Source: Rhodanobacter sp. C05
Lineage (GTDB): Bacteria > Pseudomonadota > Gammaproteobacteria > Xanthomonadales > Rhodanobacteraceae
Length of the DNA stretch: 64,000 nt
Direction: 5' to 3'
Assembly: GCF_002001165.1 (NCBI RefSeq)
Contig: NZ_MUNQ01000010.1
Coordinates: forward strand, 62,001-126,000
A program made the position numbers and the translations under genes. The notes under the pieces are model-generated. The model did no database searches. It was given only the letters and a program-made list of their open reading frames with translations, and had not been told where the DNA came from. Positions 29,717-38,788 of the stretch are shown one piece after another. Each line of letters begins with the position of its first letter. Position 1 is the first letter of the stretch.

Positions 29717-30381
29717 AGATGACCGCACTCAATCCGCGTGACAGTCGCATCGCGGCCATCCTGTTGCTGCTGCTGACACTGCTGCTGGGTTATTTCGTGC
29801 TGCTGCATTGGTGGTTCGTGGCGCCGTTGCGGCAGATCGATAACGAGATGGTCGACCTGCGTGACACCCACAGCCGCTACGCCGCGGCGATCGCGGAAAA
29901 GCCGGCGCTGCAGCAACGGCTTGCCACGCTCGGCGCCGGTCAGGCGGCCAGCAGTGCATTCCTGGCCGACGACGATCCGAATACGGCGTCGGCAGATCTG
30001 ATGCAGCGTGTGGTTGACGTGGTCGGCAGCAATGCCAGCGGCGGCAGTTGTCAGGTCAGCCAGAAAATGCCGTTGTCGAATCCGCCGGCGACGCCGGGCG
30101 AGCCTTATCGCAAGGCGGCGGTAAGCATCAACCTGAGCTGTGACGTCGAGTCGCTGGCGAATGTGCTGCATGCGCTGGAGCAGGGCATGCCATATGTATT
30201 CATCGACGATCTCAGCATCTACCGCAATCCGGTGGCGGCGCAGCAGAACCGCGCCGCGCCGCTGGAGGTGCAGTTCACGCTGTCCGGTTACCTGCGTCCA
30301 TCGCACGGCAGCCCGGCAGCTGCGCCGCCAGCGAGCGCGCCTGCCGGGATGCAGCAGCTCGGTCAGGGAGCGGCGCCATGA
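29713..30381 (+). CDS. gspM: Type II secretion protein GspM
   Basis: 222 residues. A short cytoplasmic start, one membrane helix (about 13-33), a coiled coil (LRQIDNEMVDLRDTHSRYAAAI) and a periplasmic ferredoxin-like domain with two cysteines (GGSCQVS and NLSCDVES) that could form a disulfide. The C-terminus is Pro/Ala-rich. Partner of GspL in the inner-membrane platform; overlaps gspL and the N gene by four bases each. Confidence 0.9.
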   Translation: MKMTALNPRDSRIAAILLLLLTLLLGYFVLLHWWFVAPLRQIDNEMVDLRDTHSRYAAAIAEKPALQQRLATLGAGQAASSAFLADDDPNTASADLMQRVVDVVGSNASGGSCQVSQKMPLSNPPATPGEPYRKAAVSINLSCDVESLANVLHALEQGMPYVFIDDLSIYRNPVAAQQNRAAPLEVQFTLSGYLRPSHGSPAAAPPASAPAGMQQLGQGAAP

Positions 30382-31103
30382 ACGCAGCCCATCAACGCAG
30401 TCTGACCCCGGTACTTGCCGTGGCCGCGATCGTGCTGGGTGCGCTGTGGCTGCTCCTGCTCGGCGGTGTCGGCAGCAAGGTGAACTGGGGTGCGGTGCGG
30501 ATACTGCCACCGCTGCCACCGGCCGCGGCCGCGGCCAGCCTGCCCACACCCATGCCACTGGAGCAGTTCGCTGTGGTCTGGCAGAAGCCGCTGTTCAGTC
30601 CCGACCGCAAGCCGGCGCCACGCATGGCCAGTGACGGCGCCGGCCTTGGCGATCTGGAATTGACCGGCATCATCCTCACGCCGACCCTGCGCATGGCCTT
30701 GCTGCGGGACAAGAACGGCGATCATCGGGAAGTGCGCCTGCGCGAGGGTCAGTCGCTGCCGGATGGCAGCGTGACCCTGCTCGAGGTTCACCCACGTTCG
30801 GCGTTGTTCAATACCTCGTCGGGCCAGACCGAATTGAAGCTGCAATCCGGCGCACCCTTCGATGGTCAAAAGACCGATGCAACGGTCGTTTCGCCCAGCC
30901 AGGATCCTCCTTCTGGCGCGATGGTGATCGTGCAGCCCAATGGCACGGGACAAGATCAGGGCAGCCATCCCGTCCACGCTCGCGATCCGCAGCTGAAGCC
31001 ACCGCAAGATCAGCAACACTCAAAGTTCCTTGACCGGTTCAGGGAAAATGTCCAGAAACGTCGTGCCGCCAGTGCTGCCGCGGCCAACGAAGGAGTACGT
31101 TGA
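30378..31103 (+). CDS. gspN: Type II secretion protein N (XpsN-like, GspC-related)
   Basis: 241 residues. One N-terminal membrane helix (about 10-30), a Pro/Ala linker, then a homology-region-like beta domain (PLFSPDRKPAP, LTGIILTPTLRMALLRDKNG, REGQSLPDGSVTLLEVHPRSALF) that resembles the HR domain of GspC. The C-terminal tail is charged and Gln-rich. No separate gspC with a PDZ or coiled-coil domain exists in this operon, so this protein probably bridges platform and secretin, as proposed for XpsN. Overlaps gspM and lies three bases before gspD. Confidence 0.85.
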   Translation: MNAAHQRSLTPVLAVAAIVLGALWLLLLGGVGSKVNWGAVRILPPLPPAAAAASLPTPMPLEQFAVVWQKPLFSPDRKPAPRMASDGAGLGDLELTGIILTPTLRMALLRDKNGDHREVRLREGQSLPDGSVTLLEVHPRSALFNTSSGQTELKLQSGAPFDGQKTDATVVSPSQDPPSGAMVIVQPNGTGQDQGSHPVHARDPQLKPPQDQQHSKFLDRFRENVQKRRAASAAAANEGVR

Positions 31104-31106
31104 TTC

Positions 31107-33518
31107 ATGTTCCGCACGCTCACTCAGCAAATCCTGCGTACCGGCACGCTCGCCGCCGTCGTCTGTCTGTCTGGCTGTGCCAGCCTGGCGAAGCAGCCAC
31201 CGCATGACGACGGTGCGCTGCAACGCGAGGCGATGGCCGGCACGCAGAACCCGGCACCGAAACCGTTGCCTTTGAACAACGCCGCGCAGGACAGCAACGC
31301 CAGCGTTGCGCAGCCGGAAATCAGCCAGGGCAGCGGGCAGTTCATTCGCCCCACGGCCTTGAGCCAGCCACGACCGGCGGCCAGCGGTGGTGGTTCGGTG
31401 ACCTTCAATTTCGAGAACCAGCCGGTGCAGGCGGTGGTCAAGGCGATCCTCGGCGACCTGCTCAAGCAGAACTACACGGTCGTGCCGGGGGTGCAGGGCA
31501 ATATCTCCTTTTCCACCTCCGAGCCGGTAGACGCGGATCAGGCACTGCCGATCCTGGAGACGCTGCTGTCGTGGACACACAATGCGCTGGTCAGGCGCAA
31601 CGGCGGGTATGTGGTGCTGCCGGAGAAGGAGGCTGTCGCCGGCAATATGGTGCCCAGCCTGGGTGCCAGTGCGCCTGTCGGCGGTCTGCAATCACGGCTG
31701 TTTCCGCTGCATTACATCTCGGCTACCGAGATGCAGAAGCTGATCAAGCCATTCGCGCGGCCTGAGGCAGTGCTGCTGGTGGATCCGGCGCGCAACCTGC
31801 TGGTGATGTCGGGTACACCGGAAGAACTGGCCAATTACCAGAGCATGGTGCGCACTTTCGACGTCGATTGGCTGCGCGGCATGTCGGTGGGCGTGTTCAA
31901 CCTGCAATATGCGAATGTCGGCGAGCTGATGCCGAAGCTGGACGACATGTTCGGCGATCACGGCAACACCCCGCTGGCCGGCATGCTGCGCTTCATCCCG
32001 ATCGAGCGCACCAATGCGCTGGTGGTGATCAGCACCCAGCCGGAGTACCTGCACGAAGTCGGCGACTGGATCACCCGCATCGATCGCGGCGGTGGCAATG
32101 AGCCGCAGCTGTTCGTCTACGACGTGCGCAATATCAAGGCGTCGGATCTGGCCAAGTACCTGGCGCAGATCTACACCAATGGTGCCGGCGGCAACGGCAG
32201 CGGCGCCGACAACGGCGGCAAGGTGGGACCGGGTCTGAGCGGCGGTACGCTGGGCAGTGCCGACAACGCCAATGGTGCTACCAGCATGGGCAGCACGGCT
32301 GGCAGTTTCGGCAGTTCGGCTGGTGCGACCGGCTCAAACGGCCTGGCCGGTTCGACCGGTTCGAGCAGCTTTGGTGGGTTAGGTGGCACGGGTGGCACTT
32401 CCGGTATCGGCAGCTCCAATGGTCTTGCCGGCAGCACGACAGGCACGCGTGTCAACAGCGGTGGGGCGAGCGGCACGGGTGGCGAGAACGGAAGTGGCAG
32501 CAGTGGGTCGGGCGATCAGCAGTACAGTTCCAGCGATGGCAGTGTGCGCATCAGCTCGGTCGACAGCAGCAACCAGCTGATGGTGCGCGCACGACCCACG
32601 CAGTGGGAGGAGATCAAGACCGCGATCACCAAGCTCGACAACGTGCCGCTGCAGGTGCAGATCGAGACGCGCATCATGGAAGTGACGCTCACCGGCGACT
32701 TCCAGTTCGGTGTGCAGTGGTATCTGCAGGGATTGACCGGCAGCACTACCAACAGCGACGGCAGCGTCACGCCCGGCGAGCCGTATCGCCACCGGCAGAT
32801 CGCGTTGGGTTCGGGAGGCAATACCTATACGGCGAGCGATTCGCTGTTCTACTCCTTCATCAACAGCAAGATGCAGGTGGCACTGAGTGCGATGGAAACC
32901 AGCGGCAATACCAAGACGCTGTCGGCGCCATCGATGGTCGTGCTCAACAACCAGCTGGCGCATATCCAGGTCGGCAACCAGATCCCGGTCAACCAGACCT
33001 CGATCATTGGTCTGGGCACCGCCAGCAGCACGGATGCCACGGCCAGCAGCGTGACGTATCTGCCGACCGGCGTGATCCTCGATGTGCAGCCACGGGTGAA
33101 TCCGGGCGGCCTGGTCTACCTCAACGTGCACCAGCAGGTCAGTTCGACGCTCGGCACGGCCAACGCCCAGGGCAACTTCACCATCGCGCAGCGTGATGTG
33201 GCGACCCAGGTTGCGGTGCAGAGCGGACAGACCGTGCTGCTCGGCGGCCTGATCCAGCAGGACGAGTCCACGACCGACACCGGCATCCCCGGGCTCAATC
33301 GCATTCCGTGGCTGGGCCGGCTGTTCGGCACCACCAACCGCAGTCGCGACCGCACCGAGCTGATCGTGCTGATCACGCCACGGGTGATCCGTGGCTCCGA
33401 GGACGCCCGCCAGATCACGCAGGATTACCAGGGCAAGTTCGAATCGCTGGCGCCGTTGCGTGCGACCGGGCATGTGGCACCGGCGGTGACCACGCCGTTG
33501 CCGAACGCCGCGCACTAA
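31107..33518 (+). CDS. gspD: Type II secretion secretin GspD
   Basis: 803 residues; the outer-membrane channel. Lipoprotein-type signal (CLSGC, lipobox LSGC near residue 23), N0 to N3 ring-building domains (about 90-490) and the secretin C-domain (VQIETRIMEVTLTGDFQFGVQW, then SAPSMVVLNNQLAHIQVGNQIPV, VGxxxTYLPTGVILDVQPRVN-like core, VLLGGLIQQDESTTDTGIPGLNRIPWLGRLFG). Between residues about 356 and 474 the N3 domain carries an extreme Gly/Ser/Ala/Thr-rich insert of about 120 residues. The operon ends here. Confidence 0.96.
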   Translation: MFRTLTQQILRTGTLAAVVCLSGCASLAKQPPHDDGALQREAMAGTQNPAPKPLPLNNAAQDSNASVAQPEISQGSGQFIRPTALSQPRPAASGGGSVTFNFENQPVQAVVKAILGDLLKQNYTVVPGVQGNISFSTSEPVDADQALPILETLLSWTHNALVRRNGGYVVLPEKEAVAGNMVPSLGASAPVGGLQSRLFPLHYISATEMQKLIKPFARPEAVLLVDPARNLLVMSGTPEELANYQSMVRTFDVDWLRGMSVGVFNLQYANVGELMPKLDDMFGDHGNTPLAGMLRFIPIERTNALVVISTQPEYLHEVGDWITRIDRGGGNEPQLFVYDVRNIKASDLAKYLAQIYTNGAGGNGSGADNGGKVGPGLSGGTLGSADNANGATSMGSTAGSFGSSAGATGSNGLAGSTGSSSFGGLGGTGGTSGIGSSNGLAGSTTGTRVNSGGASGTGGENGSGSSGSGDQQYSSSDGSVRISSVDSSNQLMVRARPTQWEEIKTAITKLDNVPLQVQIETRIMEVTLTGDFQFGVQWYLQGLTGSTTNSDGSVTPGEPYRHRQIALGSGGNTYTASDSLFYSFINSKMQVALSAMETSGNTKTLSAPSMVVLNNQLAHIQVGNQIPVNQTSIIGLGTASSTDATASSVTYLPTGVILDVQPRVNPGGLVYLNVHQQVSSTLGTANAQGNFTIAQRDVATQVAVQSGQTVLLGGLIQQDESTTDTGIPGLNRIPWLGRLFGTTNRSRDRTELIVLITPRVIRGSEDARQITQDYQGKFESLAPLRATGHVAPAVTTPLPNAAH

Positions 33519-33597
33519 TCGGGTCGCCACGCGCCAGGAAAGGCGCGTGGCGACTTGCCAGGCTGTGGCATCGCGGTAGCCGTTATCATCCGCGCGG

Positions 33598-36123
33598 ATG
33601 AATGCATCCATGCGCGACTTCCCCATCACCCCGCTGCTGCCGGAGATCCGCGCCGCGCTGGCCGCGCATCCGCGGCTGGTGCTGGAGGCGCCACCGGGTG
33701 CCGGCAAGACCACCCAGGTGCCGCTGGCCCTGCTCGATGCGGCGTGGCTGGCAGGGCAGAAGATCGTGATGCTGGAGCCGCGTCGCATCGCTGCGCGTGC
33801 CGCCGCGCAGTTCATGGCACAGCAGCTCGGCGAGGAAGTGGGTCGGACGGTCGGTTACCGCATCCGCTTCGAATCAATGGTGAGTGCAGCCACGCGGATC
33901 GAGGTGGTCACCGAAGGCATCCTGACCCGGCTGATCCAGCGCGATCCCGAATTGAACGGGATTGGCGCGATCGTGTTCGACGAATTCCACGAGCGCCATC
34001 TCGCCGGTGATCTGGGTGCCGCGCTGGCGCTGGACGTGCAGGCTACCCTGCGGCCGGAACTTCGCTTGCTGGTGATGTCGGCGACACTCGATGGCGAACG
34101 CATCGCGTCATGGCTGCGGGCATCACGCCTAAGCAGCCCCGGCCGCAGCTTTGCGGTGCGCATCGAGCATCCGCCGGCGCGCACGCAGGAAAGCGTCGAG
34201 CATCATCTGGCACGGGTCGCGCGACAGGCGCTGGAGGAAAACGAGGGGGACGTGCTGGCGTTTCTGCCGGGTCGTCGCGAGATCGCACGGACACAGGCGT
34301 TGCTTGCAGAGACACTTGCCCACGCTCAGTCCGTGGAAGTGGTCGCGCTGCATGGCGAGCTCTCGCTGGCGGAACAGCAGGCTGCGTTGAACCCGGCTGC
34401 GCCGGATACGCGCCGGATCGTGCTGGCGACCAATGTCGCCGAGTCCAGCATCACCTTGCCGGGCATCCGCACGGTGATCGACGCCGGCCTGGCGCGCGAA
34501 CCACGGTTCGATCCGAACTCCGGCTTCACCCGGCTGGAGACGGTCACCATCTCGCAGGCTTCGGCCGACCAGCGCGCCGGTCGCGCTGGCCGCGTGGCTT
34601 CGGGTACGGCGTACCGGCTATGGCCACAGAGCAAGCGGCTGGAGCCGGCGCGTACCGCCGAAATCGTCCAGGCGGAACTGTCCGCGCTTGCACTCGAACT
34701 GGCAGCGTGGGGCATCACGGCGAGCAGCAGTGCGGATTTGCCGTGGCTCGATCCGCCACCGGCCGGCGCACTGGCGCAGGCGCGTGAACTGCTGACGAAT
34801 CTCGCCGCGCTGACGGCGGATGGGCGCATCACGACCCTGGGCAGGCAGATGCTCGAACTCGGCGCCACACCGCGCCTCGGTGCCGCAGCGCTGCGCGCCT
34901 CTGCCGAATGGCGCCCGCTGATCGCCGATCTGCTGGCCTTGATGGAGGCACGTTCGCCGCTGCGCGGCTTGCATGCGCGCAGCGATGATTTTCGCGTGCG
35001 GGTGGCAGCCCTGCATGCGTGGCGCGATCGCCGCGGCATGGCCACAAGTGGCGACGTCGACCGGGGTGCACTGACCGCGATCGAACAGGTCAGCAAGGGT
35101 TGGCGCAGGCGTCTGGACGTCCGTACGGCCGCCAGCGGCATGCCGGACAGCCATGCCGTCGGCGATCTGCTGCTGCATGCGTTTCCCGATCGCATCGCGC
35201 GTCGCGATGACAACAATCCGTTGCGTTACACGCTGGCGAACGGCCGTGGCGCGCGCCTGCACGAGAACACCGCTCTTCTCGGCGAGCCGTGGCTGGTCGT
35301 GCTGGATCTGCGCTTCGAGGCGCGCGACAGCCTGATCCTCGCTGCCGCGCCGCTCGACCCGCGCGTACTGGAGCGTGATTGCCCGGCGCAGTTCACGCGC
35401 GAACGCACGCTGCGCTGGAACGACGAACGCGCCGCGGCCGAAGCATTCGATGAGAGCCGCTTCGGTGCGATCGTGCTGGAACGCCGCAGTGTGCCCGTGC
35501 GACCCGAGGATGCGTTGCCGGCGATGCTGGCTGCGGTACGCACGAAAGGTCTTGCCATACTGCCGTGGAGCGCGAATGCGCAGCGCCTGCGCGCACGCAT
35601 GCAGGCCTTGCGCGCCTGGATGCCGGAACTCGGCCTGCCGGATATCTCCGATGCGGCGCTGCTGGCCTCGCTGGATGACTGGCTGGCGCCGTATCTCGAC
35701 GGCAAGCACCGGCTCGACGCGCTCGACTCGGAGGAGCTGTCACAGGCGCTGACGGCATTGTTCGACTACGAGCAGCGGCGCACGCTTGACGCGCAGGCAC
35801 CGGAGAGCCTCATGGTGCCGAGCGGTCAGTCGCGGCGGCTCGAATACGCCGAGAGCGAACCGCCGGTGCTGGCGGTGAAGCTGCAGGAACTGTTCGGCCT
35901 GGCCGATACCCCGCGCATCGGCGGCGGACGCATTCCGGTCACCCTGCATCTGCTGTCGCCGGCTGGCCGGCCAATCCAGGTCACCCAGGACTTGAAAGGT
36001 TTCTGGGAGCGTACCTATCCGGAAGTGCGGAAAGAACTGAAGGGACGCTATCCGCGTCATCCGTGGCCGGATGATCCGTGGACGGCCACTCCGACACACC
36101 GGGCAAAGCCGCGCAGCAGCTGA
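33598..36123 (+). CDS. hrpB: ATP-dependent helicase HrpB
   Basis: 841 residues; DEAH/RHA-type RNA helicase of the bacterial HrpB family. Walker A EAPPGAGKTTQVPLALL, motif Ia EPRRIAARAAA, motif II DEFHERHLAGDLGAALALD (DEFH variant, usual for HrpB), motif III MSATLDG, motif V VLATNVAESSITLPGI, motif VI QRAGRAGRVASG, then the HA2 domain and the HrpB-specific C-terminus (LSPAGRPIQVTQDLKGFWERTYPEVRKELKGRYPRHPWPDDP). The length is normal. The alternative start at 33610 would shorten it by four residues. The in vivo role is poorly defined in the family. Confidence 0.96.
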   Translation: MNASMRDFPITPLLPEIRAALAAHPRLVLEAPPGAGKTTQVPLALLDAAWLAGQKIVMLEPRRIAARAAAQFMAQQLGEEVGRTVGYRIRFESMVSAATRIEVVTEGILTRLIQRDPELNGIGAIVFDEFHERHLAGDLGAALALDVQATLRPELRLLVMSATLDGERIASWLRASRLSSPGRSFAVRIEHPPARTQESVEHHLARVARQALEENEGDVLAFLPGRREIARTQALLAETLAHAQSVEVVALHGELSLAEQQAALNPAAPDTRRIVLATNVAESSITLPGIRTVIDAGLAREPRFDPNSGFTRLETVTISQASADQRAGRAGRVASGTAYRLWPQSKRLEPARTAEIVQAELSALALELAAWGITASSSADLPWLDPPPAGALAQARELLTNLAALTADGRITTLGRQMLELGATPRLGAAALRASAEWRPLIADLLALMEARSPLRGLHARSDDFRVRVAALHAWRDRRGMATSGDVDRGALTAIEQVSKGWRRRLDVRTAASGMPDSHAVGDLLLHAFPDRIARRDDNNPLRYTLANGRGARLHENTALLGEPWLVVLDLRFEARDSLILAAAPLDPRVLERDCPAQFTRERTLRWNDERAAAEAFDESRFGAIVLERRSVPVRPEDALPAMLAAVRTKGLAILPWSANAQRLRARMQALRAWMPELGLPDISDAALLASLDDWLAPYLDGKHRLDALDSEELSQALTALFDYEQRRTLDAQAPESLMVPSGQSRRLEYAESEPPVLAVKLQELFGLADTPRIGGGRIPVTLHLLSPAGRPIQVTQDLKGFWERTYPEVRKELKGRYPRHPWPDDPWTATPTHRAKPRSS

Positions 36124-36187
36124 GCGGACGTAGATACTTCGGCCCGGGTCGAAAGCTTGCACGCGCGGGCCGGCTAGACTTGGTCGC

Positions 36188-36880
36188 ATGAACGATGCCG
36201 CGCCACTCAATCGTTATCAGCTGGCCGAACTCGGCAGCCTGCTGGCCGAGCCGGCACGGGCGGCGATGTTGCTGGCGCTCATGGATGGCAGTGCGCGCCC
36301 GGCCGGCGAGCTGGCGCAGGCTGCGGGGGTAGGTGCAGCGACTGCCAGTGCGCATCTGAAGCGGCTGCTGGATGGCGGTTTGCTGGGTGTGCGCGTGCAG
36401 GGCCGCCACCGTTATTACCGGTTGGCCGATGACGACGTGGCTGCATGGCTGGAGACGATGGCATTGCCGCGTGCAGCGGGCCCGCTGCGGATAGCGGCGA
36501 CGGATCCGGCGTTGTGTCGAGCGCGCACTTGTTACCGCCATCTGGCAGGACAGCTTGGGGTCGCATTGTGCGAGGCATGGCTGGAACGCGGCTGGCTGCA
36601 ATCAAGAGGCGATGGCCTGCGCCTGCAACCGTCGGCGGTGGATGCGCTCCTGCGTGCAAGCTGGCCGTTGTCGGCGACAGAACGCTTGCTGCGTCTACGC
36701 GGACGTACCTGTCTGGATTGGACCGAGCGGCGCTTGCATATAGGTGGCGCGCTTGGCGTGGCGCTCACCGACGCCATGCTGGACGCCGATTGGTTACGCC
36801 GCAGCCGCGACAGCCGTGCACTGTTGCCCAGCGTGGTGGGCCTGCGCCAGCTGACGGGACTGGGGGTATGCCTGAAGTGA
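36188..36880 (+). CDS. ArsR-family winged-helix regulator
   Basis: 230 residues. Winged helix-turn-helix at about 10-95 (LGSLLAEPARAAMLLALMDG, AGVGAATASAHLKRLLDGGLL, GRHRYYRLADDDVAAWLE), followed by a 120-residue C-terminal domain with several cysteines (ALCRARTCYRHLAGQLGVALCE, RTCLDWTERRLHIGGALGVAL) of the kind attached to some one-component ArsR regulators. It might sense a metal or thiol reagent, but no target operon is adjacent; hrpB ends 64 bases upstream on the same strand. Confidence 0.88.
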   Translation: MNDAAPLNRYQLAELGSLLAEPARAAMLLALMDGSARPAGELAQAAGVGAATASAHLKRLLDGGLLGVRVQGRHRYYRLADDDVAAWLETMALPRAAGPLRIAATDPALCRARTCYRHLAGQLGVALCEAWLERGWLQSRGDGLRLQPSAVDALLRASWPLSATERLLRLRGRTCLDWTERRLHIGGALGVALTDAMLDADWLRRSRDSRALLPSVVGLRQLTGLGVCLK

Positions 36881-37081
36881 GACTTTGCAGGATGCCGGCG
36901 TACTCGCTGAAACAGCGCCGCACCCGCATCAGTACGGGTATGTGGGGGCGTGTCTTCTCGCGGGCCTGCTTTGATGACAGCATGGGCGGGCGATCAGTAG
37001 CCTGCCCTCGAAGTCATCCGTGCATGCGATGGGTCGCCATCATGATGATGCCTGGAAACTCAGCCACGGAGGAGAAAGTCC

Positions 37082-37426
37082 ATGAACAAGCGTCTGGGAA
37101 TTGCTGCGGTATTGCTGCTTGCCTTGCCGATGATGGCGCATGCATCGTGCGACGATGTGAAGTCCGGCATCGATGCAAAGATCAAGGCCAATGGTGTATC
37201 GGGTTACACGCTCGATGTCGTGCCAGCCGACCAGGCCGATGCCGGCGGCAAGGTGGTCGGTCAATGCGCCGGCAACATGAAGATCGTCTACACCCGCGGT
37301 GGTGCGGCGGCATCAGGCGATGCACCTGCCATGTCGAAGCATAGCCATGCCATGAAGAAAGCCGATGATGCAAACAAAAGTGATGCGCCGGCGCAACCGG
37401 CGCCGGCAGCATCCAGCGGCGGCTGA
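37082..37426 (+). CDS. DUF1161-family small exported protein
   Basis: 114 residues. Signal peptide (1-22, AHA|SCDD), then the compact DUF1161 domain of about 60 residues (SCDDVKSGIDAKIKANGVSGYTLDVVPADQ, then GKVVGQCAGNMKIVYTR), with two cysteines likely paired in a disulfide. The tail is His/Lys/Ala/Pro-rich and low complexity. GGAGGAGAAAG precedes the ATG. The function is unknown. 36881-37081 upstream has no gene I can support. Confidence 0.85.
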   Translation: MNKRLGIAAVLLLALPMMAHASCDDVKSGIDAKIKANGVSGYTLDVVPADQADAGGKVVGQCAGNMKIVYTRGGAAASGDAPAMSKHSHAMKKADDANKSDAPAQPAPAASSGG

Positions 37427-37444
37427 TGTTGCGGTGAGCTTGCC

Positions 37445-37476
37445 GAAACGGGGTGCCTTTGGCGCCCCGTTTCATT
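37445..37476. terminator. Bidirectional terminator between convergent genes
   Basis: A 13-bp stem GAAACGGGGTGCC/GGCGCCCCGTTTC with one G-T pair and a TTT loop, located between the DUF1161 gene and the convergent DUF2167 gene. Closely similar to the terminator after icd. Confidence 0.75.
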
Positions 37477-37515
37477 TCAGTCGGGCAGCGCGTGGCGTGG
37501 CCGAGCAGCCTTCAC

Positions 37516-38454
37516 TCAGCGCGCCTTGTTGCGGTTGAATAGCTTGCGGAAGAATCCGGCGAGCGCGGCGATGCCGATGATGATGAACTTCTTGAGCGCC
37601 AGCAGCAGCACGCCCAGTTTGGCGAACAAGCCGGCCTTGGCGGCAATGCCGCCGGCCACCAGGGCGGCGATCCCGTAGGTGGCAAGCTTGTCGGTTCCGC
37701 TGTTGTAGTCGGCATAGCGTTCGCCGGCGTCGAAATCGGTCATGTCCAGAACCTGCGGCATGTCGGCGCGCACCTTGCCGAGTTCATTGATCGGCGCGAC
37801 CGCATTGAGCGACAAATAGCCACGGCGGCCGAGTACGCGGATGTCGTAGTTCAATGACCGACCATCGTCGGTGCCGTCCGCCTTCTTGAACCTCAGGTTG
37901 CGTGCCCAGTACAACTTGTGCGAGGCCTCGTCGTAATGCGGCGGCTCGGCCCAGCCGATCAGGTCGATCGCGGGATAGCCTTGCTTGAGCCGCTCCGGAT
38001 TCGATTCTTCCGTGCCTTTCTGCATCTTCTGCAGCAGCTCCGCGTAATCGATCTTCGCAGCGTCGGCGTCGGACACATAGCCATCGGCGACATAGGTCAC
38101 CACCACGGCCCAGTTGTCGCTGTCCAGCAGGACATGCGGGTCGGTGCTGGGCAGGATCATGCCCAGCACTTTGTCATCCGGCGGGTTTCCCCAGAGCTTC
38201 GTGAGTACGCGTTGGGCGTCTTCGGCCGGTAAAAAGCTGTAGCCCGGGGCAAGCAGCAGCGATGCTTTGGCGCTTGCAATGGGTATGTTGCCGGTCTGGA
38301 GGTGCAGCGAGCCGAGAAAATTTTCGAACTTGGCGGCATGTGTGCTGGCGCTTGGAGAGTTGTCTCCCGTTTCGGCACGTGCCGGGGAGGCGGGCGTGGC
38401 GAAAGCAACGACAGCCAGCAGCGCGAGCGCCAGCAACAGGGATCTGCGGGTCAT
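37516..38454 (-). CDS. DUF2167-family membrane-anchored protein
   Basis: 312 residues. Signal peptide (1-27), a long extracytoplasmic domain with DUF2167 signatures (GTYLLLAPGY-like ASLLLAPGYSFL, AQRVLTKLWGNPPDDKVLGMILP, WAVVVTYVADGYVSDADA, IDLIGWAEPPHYDEASHKLYWARNL, RGYLSLNAVAPI) and two C-terminal membrane segments (about 258-300) ending in a basic FRKLFNRNKAR. Found in many proteobacteria; function unknown. Its stop faces the DUF1161 gene. Confidence 0.88.
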   Translation of the reverse strand: MTRRSLLLALALLAVVAFATPASPARAETGDNSPSASTHAAKFENFLGSLHLQTGNIPIASAKASLLLAPGYSFLPAEDAQRVLTKLWGNPPDDKVLGMILPSTDPHVLLDSDNWAVVVTYVADGYVSDADAAKIDYAELLQKMQKGTEESNPERLKQGYPAIDLIGWAEPPHYDEASHKLYWARNLRFKKADGTDDGRSLNYDIRVLGRRGYLSLNAVAPINELGKVRADMPQVLDMTDFDAGERYADYNSGTDKLATYGIAALVAGGIAAKAGLFAKLGVLLLALKKFIIIGIAALAGFFRKLFNRNKAR

Positions 38455-38788
38455 GAAATGTCCTTGGAATCATCCATTGATCGGCGGCAAATCGATATGC
38501 CGCAGCCGGTCACTCCCCCATGGCGTGCCCGCCATGCTTTTTAGCAGCCCGGCGGCTTTTCATGCCAGTCCCTGAGCAAGGGTTGCCCGAATCCGGAATG
38601 CTCGCGCACGAAGCGCGCGCGGCTGCGACGACTTCATCCGGGCAGGGACGCAGGCGCGTCCAATAAAAAAAGCCCGATCGTTGCCGATCGGGCTTGAGTA
38701 CTCCATGGGTTGAAACAAGAGGCGCTGCCTTGCGCATCCTTCGTAACCGTTGGCGACAGCCGCGCAAGGCGACTGCCGCCAGGGTTGC
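38455..38788. other. Gap between the DUF2167 and S53 protease genes
   Basis: 334 bases containing the DUF2167 promoter region on the 38455 side and the terminator of the S53 protease gene at 38664-38697. No coding sequence is supported. Confidence 0.6.
38664..38697 (-). terminator. Rho-independent terminator after the S53 protease
   Basis: On the minus strand, a perfect 10-bp stem AGCCCGATCG/CGATCGGGCT (38671-38680 with 38685-38694) is followed by a run of seven T residues (read as A on the plus strand). Confidence 0.92.
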
